Assembly (NCBI GenBank): GCA_903856555.1
Contig: CAIOCC010000185.1
Coordinates: 1-13,919 of the forward strand
Source of the DNA: an uncultured Bacteroidota bacterium
Lineage (GTDB): Bacteria > Bacteroidota > Bacteroidia > UBA7662
Length of the DNA stretch: 13,919 nucleotides
Reading direction: 5' to 3'
Part shown: in pieces, positions 1 through 7,037 of the stretch
Layout of the letters: the number at the start of each line of letters is the position of its first letter
Numbering within the stretch: position 1 is the first letter of the stretch
Notes under the pieces: generated by a model
Seen by the model: only the letters and a program-made list of their open reading frames with translations
The model's database searches: none
Told to the model about the DNA's origin: nothing
Made by a program: the position numbers and the translations under genes

Positions 1-2307
1 ATCGAATTCTCTGAACCTGCGACTGTTGTTGTGGACTCGGCATCCCTCAAGGTGGTTTGGTCTTTTGAAAATACCCCAAAAGCCAAAGGTTCCGCCGTGA
101 CACGAACCTTGAGGGTCAAAGTAGGCTTGTCCACGGTGGATGGGGAGGGAGCTCGCCTGAATTTGCGATCCGATATCGCTGGATGGGATCGCGATCGACT
201 TTTGGATTCGGTGACCAAGGCTTGGGATCAAGCCTTGTCGGTGGTGGAAGTCAAGGACCGAGATTCCGCCAAATTGCGAACCTTCTATACAGCTTTGTAT
301 CATTGTTTTATCCATCCCAGCCTGGCCAGCGATGCCGATGGACGTTACCGGGGAAGGGATGGTCTCATCCATCGCGCCGAGGGTTTTCAGTATTACACGG
401 TTTTTTCACTTTGGGATACCTACCGTGCCTTGCATCCTCTTTTGACCCTCGTGGATCCTCTGCGTACCAGGGATTTTCTGTTGACTTTTTTGGAACAATT
501 CAAGCAAGCGGGGCGCTTGCCGGTATGGGAATTTGCTTCCAATGAAACCAATTGCATGATTGGTTACCATTCCGTATCGGTGATGGCGGATGCTTTGGCC
601 AAAGGTGTTACGGGCATTGATACCCAATTAGCTTGGGAAGCCATGGTGCATAGCGCCAACCAGGATTATGAGGGCATTGCTTGGCTGCGGGATCACGGAC
701 ACCTCAGCGTGGAGGCCTGTTCGGAGTCGGTCTCCAAAAATTTGGAATACGCCTACGATGATTGGTGTTTGGCCCAAACGGCTCGTTTGCGTGGTGATCT
801 TGAGGGCTACCAGACTTACCTGCGCCGTTCCGGATCTTGGCGCAATCTGTTGGACTCCGTGACCGGAATGATGCGCCCGCGTCAAAACGGGCAATGGCTG
901 ACCCCTTTTGACCCCAGAGAGGTGAACAACCATTACACCGAAGCCAACGCTTGGCAGACTTCGTTTTATGTGCCGCAGGATGTATTCGGCTGGATCGAAG
1001 CCGTCGGTGGTCCCCAACGCGCGGAGGCCTTGCTGGATACCTTGTTTGGGACCGGTTCCCAAACCAGCGGTCGGACCCAAGCCGATATTACCGGCCTTAT
1101 CGGGCAATACGCCCACGGCAACGAGCCGTCGCATCACATCGCCTACCTCTACCATTACTTGGGTCGTCCCGAAAAAACACTGAAATATGTTCGTCAAATC
1201 CAAAACGATTTTTATTCGGATCGGCCCGACGGATTGGTGGGCAACGAGGACTGTGGTCAAATGAGTGCTTGGTACGTGCTGAGTATGTTGGGACTTTACC
1301 CCGTAACACCGGGTTCGACCGAGTGGGTTTGGTCGGTTCCTTCCCTGGAATCGTACACGCTGCGACTTCCAAACGGACGTTCATTGGATGTAACAACGGA
1401 TACTTCTTGCATCCGAGGAACCCAATGGCCGGATCGAAGAATCAATGGACGCAGATCCACCCACGCCTTAGCGCTGGAGCATTCGACCCTGGTGGAAGGG
1501 GGGACCTGGACCTACAGCCCAAAGAAAGAGGCCCCTTTGGCCTACGATTCGCCCAAACGATTGGAGTCTTCGGAGTTCCGCGGGACCTTGCCGCTAATAG
1601 AGTCCGATTCAAGGATTTTTGGAGATTCCCTGCGAGTGACCGTTCGTGTTCAGGGCCCTGGTCAACAAATTCGGGTGGCCACCGGTGGTTTGGATCCGAT
1701 CCATGAGGGTAAACCGTACACGGGCCCTTTGGTTTTGCGTCGTTCGGATACGGTTTCTGCGGTTGGTATCGATGCAGAGGGTCGCCCTGGCTTTGTATCC
1801 ACCGCGGTCTATCGTCGAGTGGACCCACGGCTCAAGGTTCAGGTGACCCATGCCCCCAACCCGCAGTATGCGGCCGGTGGTGTTTTGGCTCTGGTTGATG
1901 GGGTAGAGGGGGAGAAGGATTGGCGCAAAGGCGCTTGGCACGGGGTGCAGGGTAGGCCTTTTGAAGTGGTTTTGCAATGGCCCGAGCCTTCATGGGTTCG
2001 TTCCATTCAAGCAGGGTTCCTACAGGACGTGAGGTCTTGGATTGTCTTTCCCTCCAAAGTGACCTATTGGGGTCGTAGCGATGCAAACCAAGAATGGCAA
2101 TTCCTGGGTAACGTGGGTCCGTCGGTAGGGGTGGCAGATTTATCCGTTCTCCGAAATGATTTGGGCATTGAGTTGAAAAAGCCGTTCCGGTTGAGCCAAC
2201 TCAAAATCGTCGCTGAACAATTCGGCCCTTTGCCCGCCTGGCATCCGGGGGCAGGAGGGGAGAGTTTTATTTTTGTGGATGAAATCCGATGGGGAACGAA
2301 GGACTGA
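1..2307 (+). CDS. GH92 family alpha-mannosidase, 5'-truncated by window edge
   Basis: The reading frame is open from base 1, so the true start and most of the N-terminal beta-sandwich lie outside the window; GTG 31 is not a credible start. Residues are numbered from base 1. The catalytic (alpha/alpha)6 region shows GH92 hallmarks: YTVFSLWDTYRALHPLL near 132-148, a YAYDDWCLAQ segment near 250-259, EANAWQTSFYVPQD near 314-327, GLIGQYAHGNEPSHHIAYLY near 365-384, and GNEDCGQMSAWYVLSMLGLYPV near 414-435. The family comprises Ca2+-dependent exo-alpha-mannosidases, usually secreted or periplasmic in Bacteroidetes, that trim mannans or N-glycans. After the catalytic core (about 510 on) there is a chitobiase-C-terminal-like beta domain (about 515-605) and then a discoidin/F5-F8 type C-like domain (about 610-768) that may bind carbohydrate. 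It converges on pdxH with a 22-bp gap. The linkage cleaved cannot be read from sequence. Confidence 0.93.
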   Translation: MEFSEPATVVVDSASLKVVWSFENTPKAKGSAVTRTLRVKVGLSTVDGEGARLNLRSDIAGWDRDRLLDSVTKAWDQALSVVEVKDRDSAKLRTFYTALYHCFIHPSLASDADGRYRGRDGLIHRAEGFQYYTVFSLWDTYRALHPLLTLVDPLRTRDFLLTFLEQFKQAGRLPVWEFASNETNCMIGYHSVSVMADALAKGVTGIDTQLAWEAMVHSANQDYEGIAWLRDHGHLSVEACSESVSKNLEYAYDDWCLAQTARLRGDLEGYQTYLRRSGSWRNLLDSVTGMMRPRQNGQWLTPFDPREVNNHYTEANAWQTSFYVPQDVFGWIEAVGGPQRAEALLDTLFGTGSQTSGRTQADITGLIGQYAHGNEPSHHIAYLYHYLGRPEKTLKYVRQIQNDFYSDRPDGLVGNEDCGQMSAWYVLSMLGLYPVTPGSTEWVWSVPSLESYTLRLPNGRSLDVTTDTSCIRGTQWPDRRINGRRSTHALALEHSTLVEGGTWTYSPKKEAPLAYDSPKRLESSEFRGTLPLIESDSRIFGDSLRVTVRVQGPGQQIRVATGGLDPIHEGKPYTGPLVLRRSDTVSAVGIDAEGRPGFVSTAVYRRVDPRLKVQVTHAPNPQYAAGGVLALVDGVEGEKDWRKGAWHGVQGRPFEVVLQWPEPSWVRSIQAGFLQDVRSWIVFPSKVTYWGRSDANQEWQFLGNVGPSVGVADLSVLRNDLGIELKKPFRLSQLKIVAEQFGPLPAWHPGAGGESFIFVDEIRWGTKD

Positions 2308-2329
2308 TAGGGGCGGAGATCTATCGTTG

Positions 2330-2989
2330 TTAGGGAGCCAACCTTTCCAGAATCCAGGGTTCGTTGGAGTCCGTACGCCGGTAACGAAGGCGGTCGTGAA
2401 GGCGATTGGGGCGACCCTGCCAAAATTCAATTTCCAAGGGTAACAAACGATATCCGCCCCAGTGGGGTGGTCGTGGGATGGGTACATCCGCAGCATAACG
2501 ACTCATCGTCACGTCCATGATCCGGTTAAGTTCGGTTCTGGAATCGACCACCTGGCTTTGGGGACTGGCCCAGGCCCCGATACGGCTTCCACGGGGACGA
2601 CTCTGGAAATAGCGGTCTGATTCCACCGAGCTAATCCGGTGAACATTCCCCGCAATTCGTACCTGCCTTTCGAGTACATCCCAAAAAAAGGTCAGGCCAG
2701 CACGTGGATTCTCCTCCAATTGTCGGCCTTTGTCGCTGTTGTAATTGCTAAAAAAAACAAAACCATCTTCATCGACGCCCCTCAACAGGACCATGCGTCC
2801 TCGGGGTTGTCCATCGGAACCACAGGTTGAAAGGCAGGCCGCATTGGGCTCCTGCATTTGAACCCGCACGGCCTCGTTCATCCATGCATCAAACTGCATC
2901 AACGGATTGGTATTCAATTCATCACGCCGGAGCATCCTTTCGGCGTATTCTTTGCGTAGCAATTGCAAGGGATCGTTGACGTTGTTCAT
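2330..2989 (-). CDS. pdxH: pyridoxamine/pyridoxine 5'-phosphate oxidase
   Basis: The 219-residue product has the normal length and full-length pattern for PdxH, the FMN-dependent cytosolic oxidase that converts pyridoxine or pyridoxamine 5'-phosphate to pyridoxal 5'-phosphate. Visible family features are the N-terminal DPLQLLRKEY helix (6-15), the FMN-binding strand with PRGRMVLLRG (62-71), FVFFSNYNSDKGRQL (77-91), LTFFWDVLERQVRIAGNV (99-116), the SRPRGSRIGAWASPQS stretch (130-145), and the C-terminal PHWGGYRLLPLEIEFWQGRPNRLHDR signature (175-200). ATG 2989 is supported because the family's N-terminal helix follows directly. It is divergent from the YqgE-family gene (66 bp apart) and tail-to-tail with the GH92 gene. 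No truncation or missing key segment is seen. Confidence 0.96.
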   Translation of the reverse strand: MNNVNDPLQLLRKEYAERMLRRDELNTNPLMQFDAWMNEAVRVQMQEPNAACLSTCGSDGQPRGRMVLLRGVDEDGFVFFSNYNSDKGRQLEENPRAGLTFFWDVLERQVRIAGNVHRISSVESDRYFQSRPRGSRIGAWASPQSQVVDSRTELNRIMDVTMSRYAADVPIPRPPHWGGYRLLPLEIEFWQGRPNRLHDRLRYRRTDSNEPWILERLAP

Positions 2990-3043
2990 CGCTAAGATTT
3001 ATTAAAGGTAAGGCCCCGATGATTCAAAGCGTAAGTCGCATTT

Positions 3044-3051
3044 TATGTTTG
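3044..3051 (+). promoter_or_regulatory. Bacteroidetes-type -7 promoter element, possibly giving a leaderless mRNA
   Basis: TATGTTTG matches the Bacteroidetes -7 consensus TAnnTTTG exactly and ends 4 bases before the GTG start of the YqgE-family gene. A start point a few bases downstream would fall at or next to the start codon. No clear -33 TTTG is present at the usual distance, which lowers confidence. Confidence 0.4.
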
Positions 3052-3055
3052 CCGT

Positions 3056-3637
3056 GTGAAGCCAACCCAACGCGATCCCCATGCCCGTTCGTCATCGGAC
3101 GCCCGTCAGGACCCGTTGCGGCCTGGCGATTTGTTGCTAGCCGACCCTTTTATGAGCGATCCCTCGTTTGAGCGTTCGGTTGTTTTGGTTTTGCATACCG
3201 ATTTGGAAGGTCAGGAAGGATTGGGTTTGGTTCTGAATCGCCGATTGCCAGGTGAATTACCTGGTTCGCCCTACCGGAGCGGGGGACCGGTTGAAATCGA
3301 CACTTGGTTTGCATTGGAATTGCACAACCTTCATTCATCCCGTGTTGAATTGCGTTTCACCCAATTGGGGGATGACAGGGCGCTGGAAGGGTATCAAGGG
3401 GAACTGCTAAACGAATCAGCCCTTCAGACTTTTAGGGCTTATTTTAGGGGTTATGCCGGTTGGTCTCCGGGCCAACTCCAAGAAGAGTTAACCCAAAAGG
3501 CCTGGATCCTATGCCGATGTGGATTTGATTGGTTATCCTCCATGGACCAAGACGATTTGTGGTCCTCCTTGTTGATCGGTATGGGCGGTGAGTACGCAGC
3601 CATGGCTCGATACCCCCGCCACCCTAACCTCAATTGA
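3056..3637 (+). CDS. YqgE/AlgH family protein (DUF179)
   Basis: The 193-residue protein matches the YqgE/AlgH family along its length. Visible features are LRPGDLLLADPFMSDPSFERSVVLV-type opening (21-45), the GLGLVLNRRL strand (55-64), the FRAYFRGYAGWSPGQLQEEL core (126-145), a W150 ILC strand, and the closing DLWSSLLIGMGGEYAAMARYP-HPNLN segment (167-193). The molecular function of the family is not established; AlgH was named for an effect on alginate regulation in Pseudomonas. The start is GTG; the nearby ATG at 3045 is out of frame and stops after four codons. About 20 poorly conserved residues precede the family core, so a later start such as TTG 3116 is possible. The stop overlaps the alternative TTG start of apbE by 4 bases, so the two genes are probably co-transcribed. 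Confidence 0.92.
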   Translation: MKPTQRDPHARSSSDARQDPLRPGDLLLADPFMSDPSFERSVVLVLHTDLEGQEGLGLVLNRRLPGELPGSPYRSGGPVEIDTWFALELHNLHSSRVELRFTQLGDDRALEGYQGELLNESALQTFRAYFRGYAGWSPGQLQEELTQKAWILCRCGFDWLSSMDQDDLWSSLLIGMGGEYAAMARYPRHPNLN

Positions 3638-3651
3638 AACCTTTGGTCCCC

Positions 3652-4752
3652 ATGTTCCCAAAAATTCGATCTCTATTCCTGGTTGATTTCCAGCCTACTT
3701 ATTGGATAATTTTTGGATGGGCTTTGGGCCTGGCCGCTTGCTCGCCGCCGAAGCCCAGCGGAGAACTATTGGCCTTGAAAGGTTCGACCATGGGCACCAC
3801 GTACCTGGTGAAGGTGGTGATCTCCGAGCAGGGTCCGCAGGCTCCTAATGCGTTCCAATTGGATTCAGTTCTGGAACGGGTTAATGCATCCCTGAGCACC
3901 TATCTACCCACGTCCCTGCTAAGTCGTTTCAATCTCTGTACCCAATGTTACCAGGTGGATTCGATGATTATCCGGAATTTCAAAGCCTCCCAGCAGGTCC
4001 ATCAGGCCTCTTCCGGGGCCTTTGATCCTTCGGTTTATCCCCTGGTCCAGGCCTGGGGATTCGGCCCTCAACCCAGAGCGGGGGTTCCTGATTCGGCCTT
4101 GGTCCGTTCGCTGCTCTCTCTGGTGGGGCTTGGGCAGTTTCGTTTGCAGGGAGATTCGCTCTGCAAAACAAACCCTGGGCAAATGTTGGATTTTAGTGCG
4201 ATTGCCAAGGGCTACGGAGTGGATGTGGTAGGTTGGTATTTGGAGTCGTTGGGACATCAAAATTACCTGGTCGAAATTGGCGGCGAAGTGAGGGCCCGCG
4301 GTGAAAAGAACCCCGGGCAGCCCTGGACCGTGGCGGTCGAAAAGCCCATTGACGATCCATCGGGCGTACAGCGCGATTACCTGCTTCAATTTCCTTTGAA
4401 CAACCTCAGTATGGCCAGCTCCGGGAATTATCGCAATTTCTATATGCATAACGGCCAAAAAATGGCCCATACTCTTCAGGTGTCCACCGGTTATCCTACT
4501 CCCACCGATGTCCTTGCAGCGACGGTTGTTACCGAAAATTGCATGATGGCCGATGCCTATGCGACAGCATGCATGGCATTGGGCTGGAAAGGGGCCATTG
4601 CTATGCTCGAAAAACACCCTGAAATCAACGCGATTCTGGTGGGTTCAACCCAGAACCCTTCCCCCAAGACACCATACCGGCTTTACGCAACACCCGGCCT
4701 GCGCGATGATCCTTTTTATCAGGATTGGGTGGCGGGGCAGCGATCCAAGTAG
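3652..4752 (+). CDS. apbE: FAD:protein FMN transferase, lipoprotein
   Basis: Numbered from ATG 3652 (366 residues). ApbE covalently attaches FMN from FAD to Thr/Ser of extracytoplasmic flavoproteins such as NqrB, NqrC and RnfG. The N-terminus has a hydrophobic segment and a lipobox LAAC with Cys30, so it is probably a membrane-anchored lipoprotein. Family motifs: GSTMGTTY (44-51), LDFSAIAKGYGVD (179-191), VEIGGEVRARG (207-217), SSGNYRNF (256-263), HTLQVSTGYP (273-282), and the Mg-site segment ending ADAYATA with Asp301 and Thr305. The usual DPxTG following the His is replaced by QVSTG. TTG 3634, in frame, overlaps the upstream stop by 4 bases and would add six residues; ATG was preferred because both precede a complete signal peptide. 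The 3' end overlaps the opposing NqrM-like gene by 34 bp. Confidence 0.93.
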   Translation: MFPKIRSLFLVDFQPTYWIIFGWALGLAACSPPKPSGELLALKGSTMGTTYLVKVVISEQGPQAPNAFQLDSVLERVNASLSTYLPTSLLSRFNLCTQCYQVDSMIIRNFKASQQVHQASSGAFDPSVYPLVQAWGFGPQPRAGVPDSALVRSLLSLVGLGQFRLQGDSLCKTNPGQMLDFSAIAKGYGVDVVGWYLESLGHQNYLVEIGGEVRARGEKNPGQPWTVAVEKPIDDPSGVQRDYLLQFPLNNLSMASSGNYRNFYMHNGQKMAHTLQVSTGYPTPTDVLAATVVTENCMMADAYATACMALGWKGAIAMLEKHPEINAILVGSTQNPSPKTPYRLYATPGLRDDPFYQDWVAGQRSK

Positions 4753-4925
4753 CGGTTCGGGCAACCGGCACAATCCACTCCGCGTTCTCTTAGCAAAGGA
4801 TTGTGGGAGGAACACGTCCCGCGGAATTCACCTTTTTTGATAAAAAACATGCGAATCGCCAGCCCAGCAAAGCCAAGGCTCATAAAGACCAACGTCAAAA
4901 CAAAAACGGGTAGCAAGGTTTCCAT
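4719..4925 (-). CDS. NqrM-like small membrane protein with four cysteines
   Basis: The 68-residue product has one N-terminal TM helix (about residues 3-26), then KKGEFRGTCSS and a Cys-rich tail: Cys38, Cys52, Cys55 and Cys63. This is the layout of NqrM, a short protein proposed to deliver or hold iron for the Cys-ligated centre of Na+-NQR, and of short Bacteroidetes proteins with a GEFxGTC motif that I recall being annotated only as membrane or secreted protein. Start ATG 4925 was chosen because the TM follows at once and an exact -7 element lies just upstream. The frame is open to an ATG at 5042, but that extension is only translated minisatellite. Its end lies inside the 3' end of apbE. The NqrM assignment is inferred from size, topology, cysteines and the apbE neighbour. 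Confidence 0.72.
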   Translation of the reverse strand: METLLPVFVLTLVFMSLGFAGLAIRMFFIKKGEFRGTCSSHNPLLRERGVDCAGCPNRYLDRCPATQS

Positions 4926-4933
4926 AACAACCG

Positions 4934-4941
4934 CAAATTTA
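4934..4941 (-). promoter_or_regulatory. -7 promoter element for the NqrM-like gene
   Basis: On the minus strand TAAATTTG matches TAnnTTTG exactly and ends 8 bases before ATG 4925. This implies a very short or absent leader and supports that start over the longer frame. No convincing -33 TTTG is seen. Confidence 0.45.
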
Positions 4942-4967
4942 GGCAAGGACCCGCTGCACCCGGGCTG

Positions 4968-4975
4968 TATTTTTG
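4968..4975 (+). promoter_or_regulatory. -7 promoter element upstream of mazG
   Basis: TATTTTTG matches TAnnTTTG exactly. A start point near 4980 would leave a leader of about 100 bases before ATG 5079, and that leader would contain the whole minisatellite. No clear -33 element is visible. Confidence 0.4.
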
Positions 4976-4994
4976 GTTTTCCACTTCGATTCTC

Positions 4995-5071
4995 ATCCTC
5001 TCGTTTCCCCATCCCCTCGATCCCCATCCCTTCGATCCCCATCCTCTCGTTTCCCCATCCTCTCGTTTCCC
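4995..5071. repeat. minisatellite, five 15-16 bp tandem units
   Basis: Five head-to-tail units follow one another without spacers. Units 1, 4 and 5 read ATCCTCTCGTTTCCC(C); units 2 and 3 read ATCCCCTCGATCCCC and ATCCCTTCGATCCCC. The minus strand carries seven runs of three or four G. The array fills half of the 153-bp space between the divergent NqrM-like and mazG genes and ends 7 bases before the mazG start. The near identity of units suggests recent slippage. Confidence 0.9.
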
Positions 5072-5078
5072 ATTCGCC

Positions 5079-5894
5079 ATGCCCCAGGTTCTGCCTTTAA
5101 CGCCCCCCGCTGCGGGCGCACCGTATCCATCGAACGACCCTGCATTGGCTGCCTTCGAGCGGCTGCGACGCATCATGGACCAACTTCGGGAACATTGTCC
5201 CTGGGACCGCAAGCAAACCTTTGAGTCCCTTCGATCGCTTACCATTGAAGAGGTCTATGAATTATCCGATGCCATCGCAGAACGAGACTGGCCGGGGGTA
5301 TCCGGTGAGATGGGGGATCTGTTTTTGCATCTCTTGTTCTATGCCAAATTGGGCCAAGAGGACGGCAGCCTGGAGCTAAGCGAATCCCTGAATGCGATGT
5401 GCGCCAAGCTCATACGCAGGCACCCACACTTGTATTCGGATGTTCAAGCCGATACCCCGGAGCAGGTCAAGGCCAATTGGGAAAAGATCAAGCTGCAGGA
5501 GGGTCGACGCTCGGTCCTTGAAGGGGTACCCCGTTCTTTGCCAGCCTTGGTCAAAGCCATGCGTGTCCAAGAGAAAGCCGCCGGCGTTGGCTTTGATTTC
5601 CCCACCATGGAGGATGTTTTGGCCAAAGTAAGGGAGGAATTGGACGAAATCTTAGCCGCCGAAAATCTCGAGCAAAGAGCGGAGGAATGGGGGGATCTGA
5701 TGTTTTCCTTGGTGAACGCAGCCCGATTCGCGGGAGTACCTGCTGAAAACGCCTTGGAAGCGGCCAACCGAAAATTTATACGCCGATTTGAGGCGATCGA
5801 AAACGAAGCGGCTGAACAAGGAATCAGCATCACAGAGATGTCTATGGAAGCCATGCAGGCGGCATGGGATCGCGCTAAGAAAAGTCCCTCTTGA
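5079..5894 (+). CDS. mazG: nucleoside triphosphate pyrophosphohydrolase
   Basis: The 271-residue product is a two-domain MazG of the E. coli length class. These all-alpha enzymes hydrolyse NTPs and dNTPs to NMP plus PPi, removing aberrant nucleotides. Domain 1 opens with HCPWDRKQTFESL (39-51), then the metal-binding EExxE of TIEEVYEL (Glu57, Glu58, Glu61) and ExxD of GEMGD (Glu77, Asp80). After the LIRRHPHLYSDV (111-122) and NWEKIK (133-138) signatures, domain 2 carries REELDE (185-190) and EEWGD (202-206), so both metal sites look intact. ATG 5079 is the only Met before the family core and adds about 20 Pro/Ala-rich residues. It converges on the sigma factor gene with 9 bp between stops. Confidence 0.96.
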   Translation: MPQVLPLTPPAAGAPYPSNDPALAAFERLRRIMDQLREHCPWDRKQTFESLRSLTIEEVYELSDAIAERDWPGVSGEMGDLFLHLLFYAKLGQEDGSLELSESLNAMCAKLIRRHPHLYSDVQADTPEQVKANWEKIKLQEGRRSVLEGVPRSLPALVKAMRVQEKAAGVGFDFPTMEDVLAKVREELDEILAAENLEQRAEEWGDLMFSLVNAARFAGVPAENALEAANRKFIRRFEAIENEAAEQGISITEMSMEAMQAAWDRAKKSPS

Positions 5895-5898
5895 AGGG
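5877..5898 (-). terminator. weak terminator-like hairpin for the sigma factor gene
   Basis: On the minus strand CCCTT-CAA-GAGGG can fold into a short stem, followed by AC and a TTTTCTT tract. It lies just past the sigma gene stop and spans the mazG stop codon. The stem is only four to five pairs, including a G-U pair. Confidence 0.3.
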
Positions 5899-5903
5899 GG
5901 CGA

Positions 5904-6767
5904 TTAACCCAGGTAACTCTTGAGCATTTTGGAGCGTGAAGTATGCCTCAAGCGCTTCAATGCTTTGTCTTTGATTTGACGCACCCGTTCACGGGTCAGA
6001 TCAAAACGCTCTCCAATATCCTCCAAAGACATGGAGTGATCAATGCCAATTCCGAAATACAGTTTGATGACTTCTTTCTGTCTTTCGGTCAAGGTGGCTA
6101 GGGAACGTTCAATTTCATTTGCCAAGGATTCTTGCATCAAGATACCGTCCGATTTGGGGGCATCTTCGTTAATGAGGACATCCAACAAGGTATTCTCTTC
6201 GCCCTGAATAAAGGGAGCATCCATCGAGATATGACGTCCACTAATGTTCATGGTGTTTTCGACTTCGTCTGTCGAAACATTCAAAAGATTGGCCAACTCG
6301 GATACCGAAGGATCCCGCTCGTATTTCTGTTCCAATTGCGAAAACGCCTTGGAAATTTTGTTAAGAGAACCAACACGATTCAGGGGTAAGCGAACAATAC
6401 GGGAGTGCTCAGCCAGGGCCGAAAGGATGGATTGACGAATCCACCATACCGCGTATGAAATAAACTTAAAACCACGGGTTTCGTCAAAGCGCTTGGCGGC
6501 CTTGATGAGACCAAGATTTCCCTCGTTGATCAAATCGCTCAAGGTGAGCCCCTGGTTTTGATACTGTTTGGCCACCGAAACGACGAAGCGAAGGTTGGCT
6601 TTGGTCAACTTTTCAAGCGCGACCTGATCACCCTCCCTGATTTTCTTGGCCAGGACCACCTCTTCATCCGGGGTAATAAGGTCAACTTTTCCAATCTCCT
6701 GCAGGTATTTCTCAAGGGATTGGCTTTCCCTGTTGGTGATGGATTTGGTTATCTTGAGTTGACGCAT
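5904..6767 (-). CDS. rpoD: primary sigma factor of RNA polymerase (sigma-70/SigA type)
   Basis: The 287-residue protein is the housekeeping sigma factor in its short Bacteroidetes form, without region 1.1. From the N-terminus: MRQLKITKSITN, region 1.2 (SLEKYLQEIGKVDLITPDEE, from residue 17), region 2 with LTKANLRFVVSVAKQY, the core-binding LSDLINEGNLGLIKAAKRFD and the -10-recognition FKFISYAVWWIRQSI, region 3 with RIVRLPLNRVGSLNKISKAF, and region 4 with LTERQKEVIKLYFGIG and the helix-turn-helix SLEDIGERFDLTRERVRQIKDKALKRLR. An ATG two codons upstream (6773) is possible, but the family begins at MRQLKI, so 6767 was chosen. This is the factor expected to read the TAnnTTTG elements noted in this window. 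Confidence 0.97.
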   Translation of the reverse strand: MRQLKITKSITNRESQSLEKYLQEIGKVDLITPDEEVVLAKKIREGDQVALEKLTKANLRFVVSVAKQYQNQGLTLSDLINEGNLGLIKAAKRFDETRGFKFISYAVWWIRQSILSALAEHSRIVRLPLNRVGSLNKISKAFSQLEQKYERDPSVSELANLLNVSTDEVENTMNISGRHISMDAPFIQGEENTLLDVLINEDAPKSDGILMQESLANEIERSLATLTERQKEVIKLYFGIGIDHSMSLEDIGERFDLTRERVRQIKDKALKRLRHTSRSKMLKSYLG

Positions 6768-6891
6768 CGACATAGGCCGGGTCGTGGGGGGTTAGGGGTG
6801 GTGGTGGAGTGGGTGCGGTGGAAGCGGTGATGAAAGCGATTTAGGGGTCATGATCTTTGGTGAACGCAGAGATCACAAAATGTGCAAACCG

Positions 6892-6899
6892 CAAAATTA
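6892..6899 (-). promoter_or_regulatory. -7 promoter element of rpoD
   Basis: On the minus strand TAATTTTG followed by CGG matches TAnnTTTG exactly, within an A/T-rich upstream stretch; TTTAG lies about 19 bases further upstream as a weak -33. A start near 6887 gives an rpoD leader of about 120 bases, most of it C/A-rich. Confidence 0.5.
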
Positions 6900-6987
6900 C
6901 AATAAAAGTTTCAAAATTCTAAACCCTCTTGCCCCAAACTTGTTTTCTAAATAGTTTTTATCCCTCATTTCGATATTATCGCCCCTT

Positions 6988-7035
6988 CTTTCTATTAACG
7001 ACCCTTTCTGTCTTTCTATTCATGACCCTTTCTGT
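6988..7035. repeat. 24-bp direct tandem repeat upstream of the DUF2452 gene
   Basis: Bases 6988-7011 and 7012-7035 are adjacent 24-bp copies sharing CTTTCTATT and GACCCTTTCTGT, differing at two positions (6997/7021 and 6999/7023). The second copy ends two bases before ATG 7038. The rest of the 270-bp gap holds the rpoD promoter and a G-rich stretch (6786-6825); no further gene was seen in it. Confidence 0.8.
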
Positions 7036-7037
7036 TT

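Noticed and set aside
628..1260. 210-codon minus-strand open frame
   Set aside because: It lies wholly antisense to the conserved catalytic core of the GH92 gene and has no recognisable features.
2303..2330. Terminator between the GH92 gene and pdxH
   Set aside because: Only a 5-bp GATAG/CTATC pairing with a 10-base loop and no T run on either strand.
3919..4617. 232-codon minus-strand open frame
   Set aside because: It is antisense to conserved ApbE motifs and explained by codon bias of apbE.
4719..5042. Longer version of the NqrM-like protein starting at 5042
   Set aside because: The extra N-terminus is translated minisatellite (MGIEG repeats) and would place the TM segment mid-protein; an exact -7 element sits just before ATG 4925.
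4995..5071. CRISPR-like array
   Set aside because: Units are 15-16 bp and contiguous with no spacers, so this is a minisatellite.
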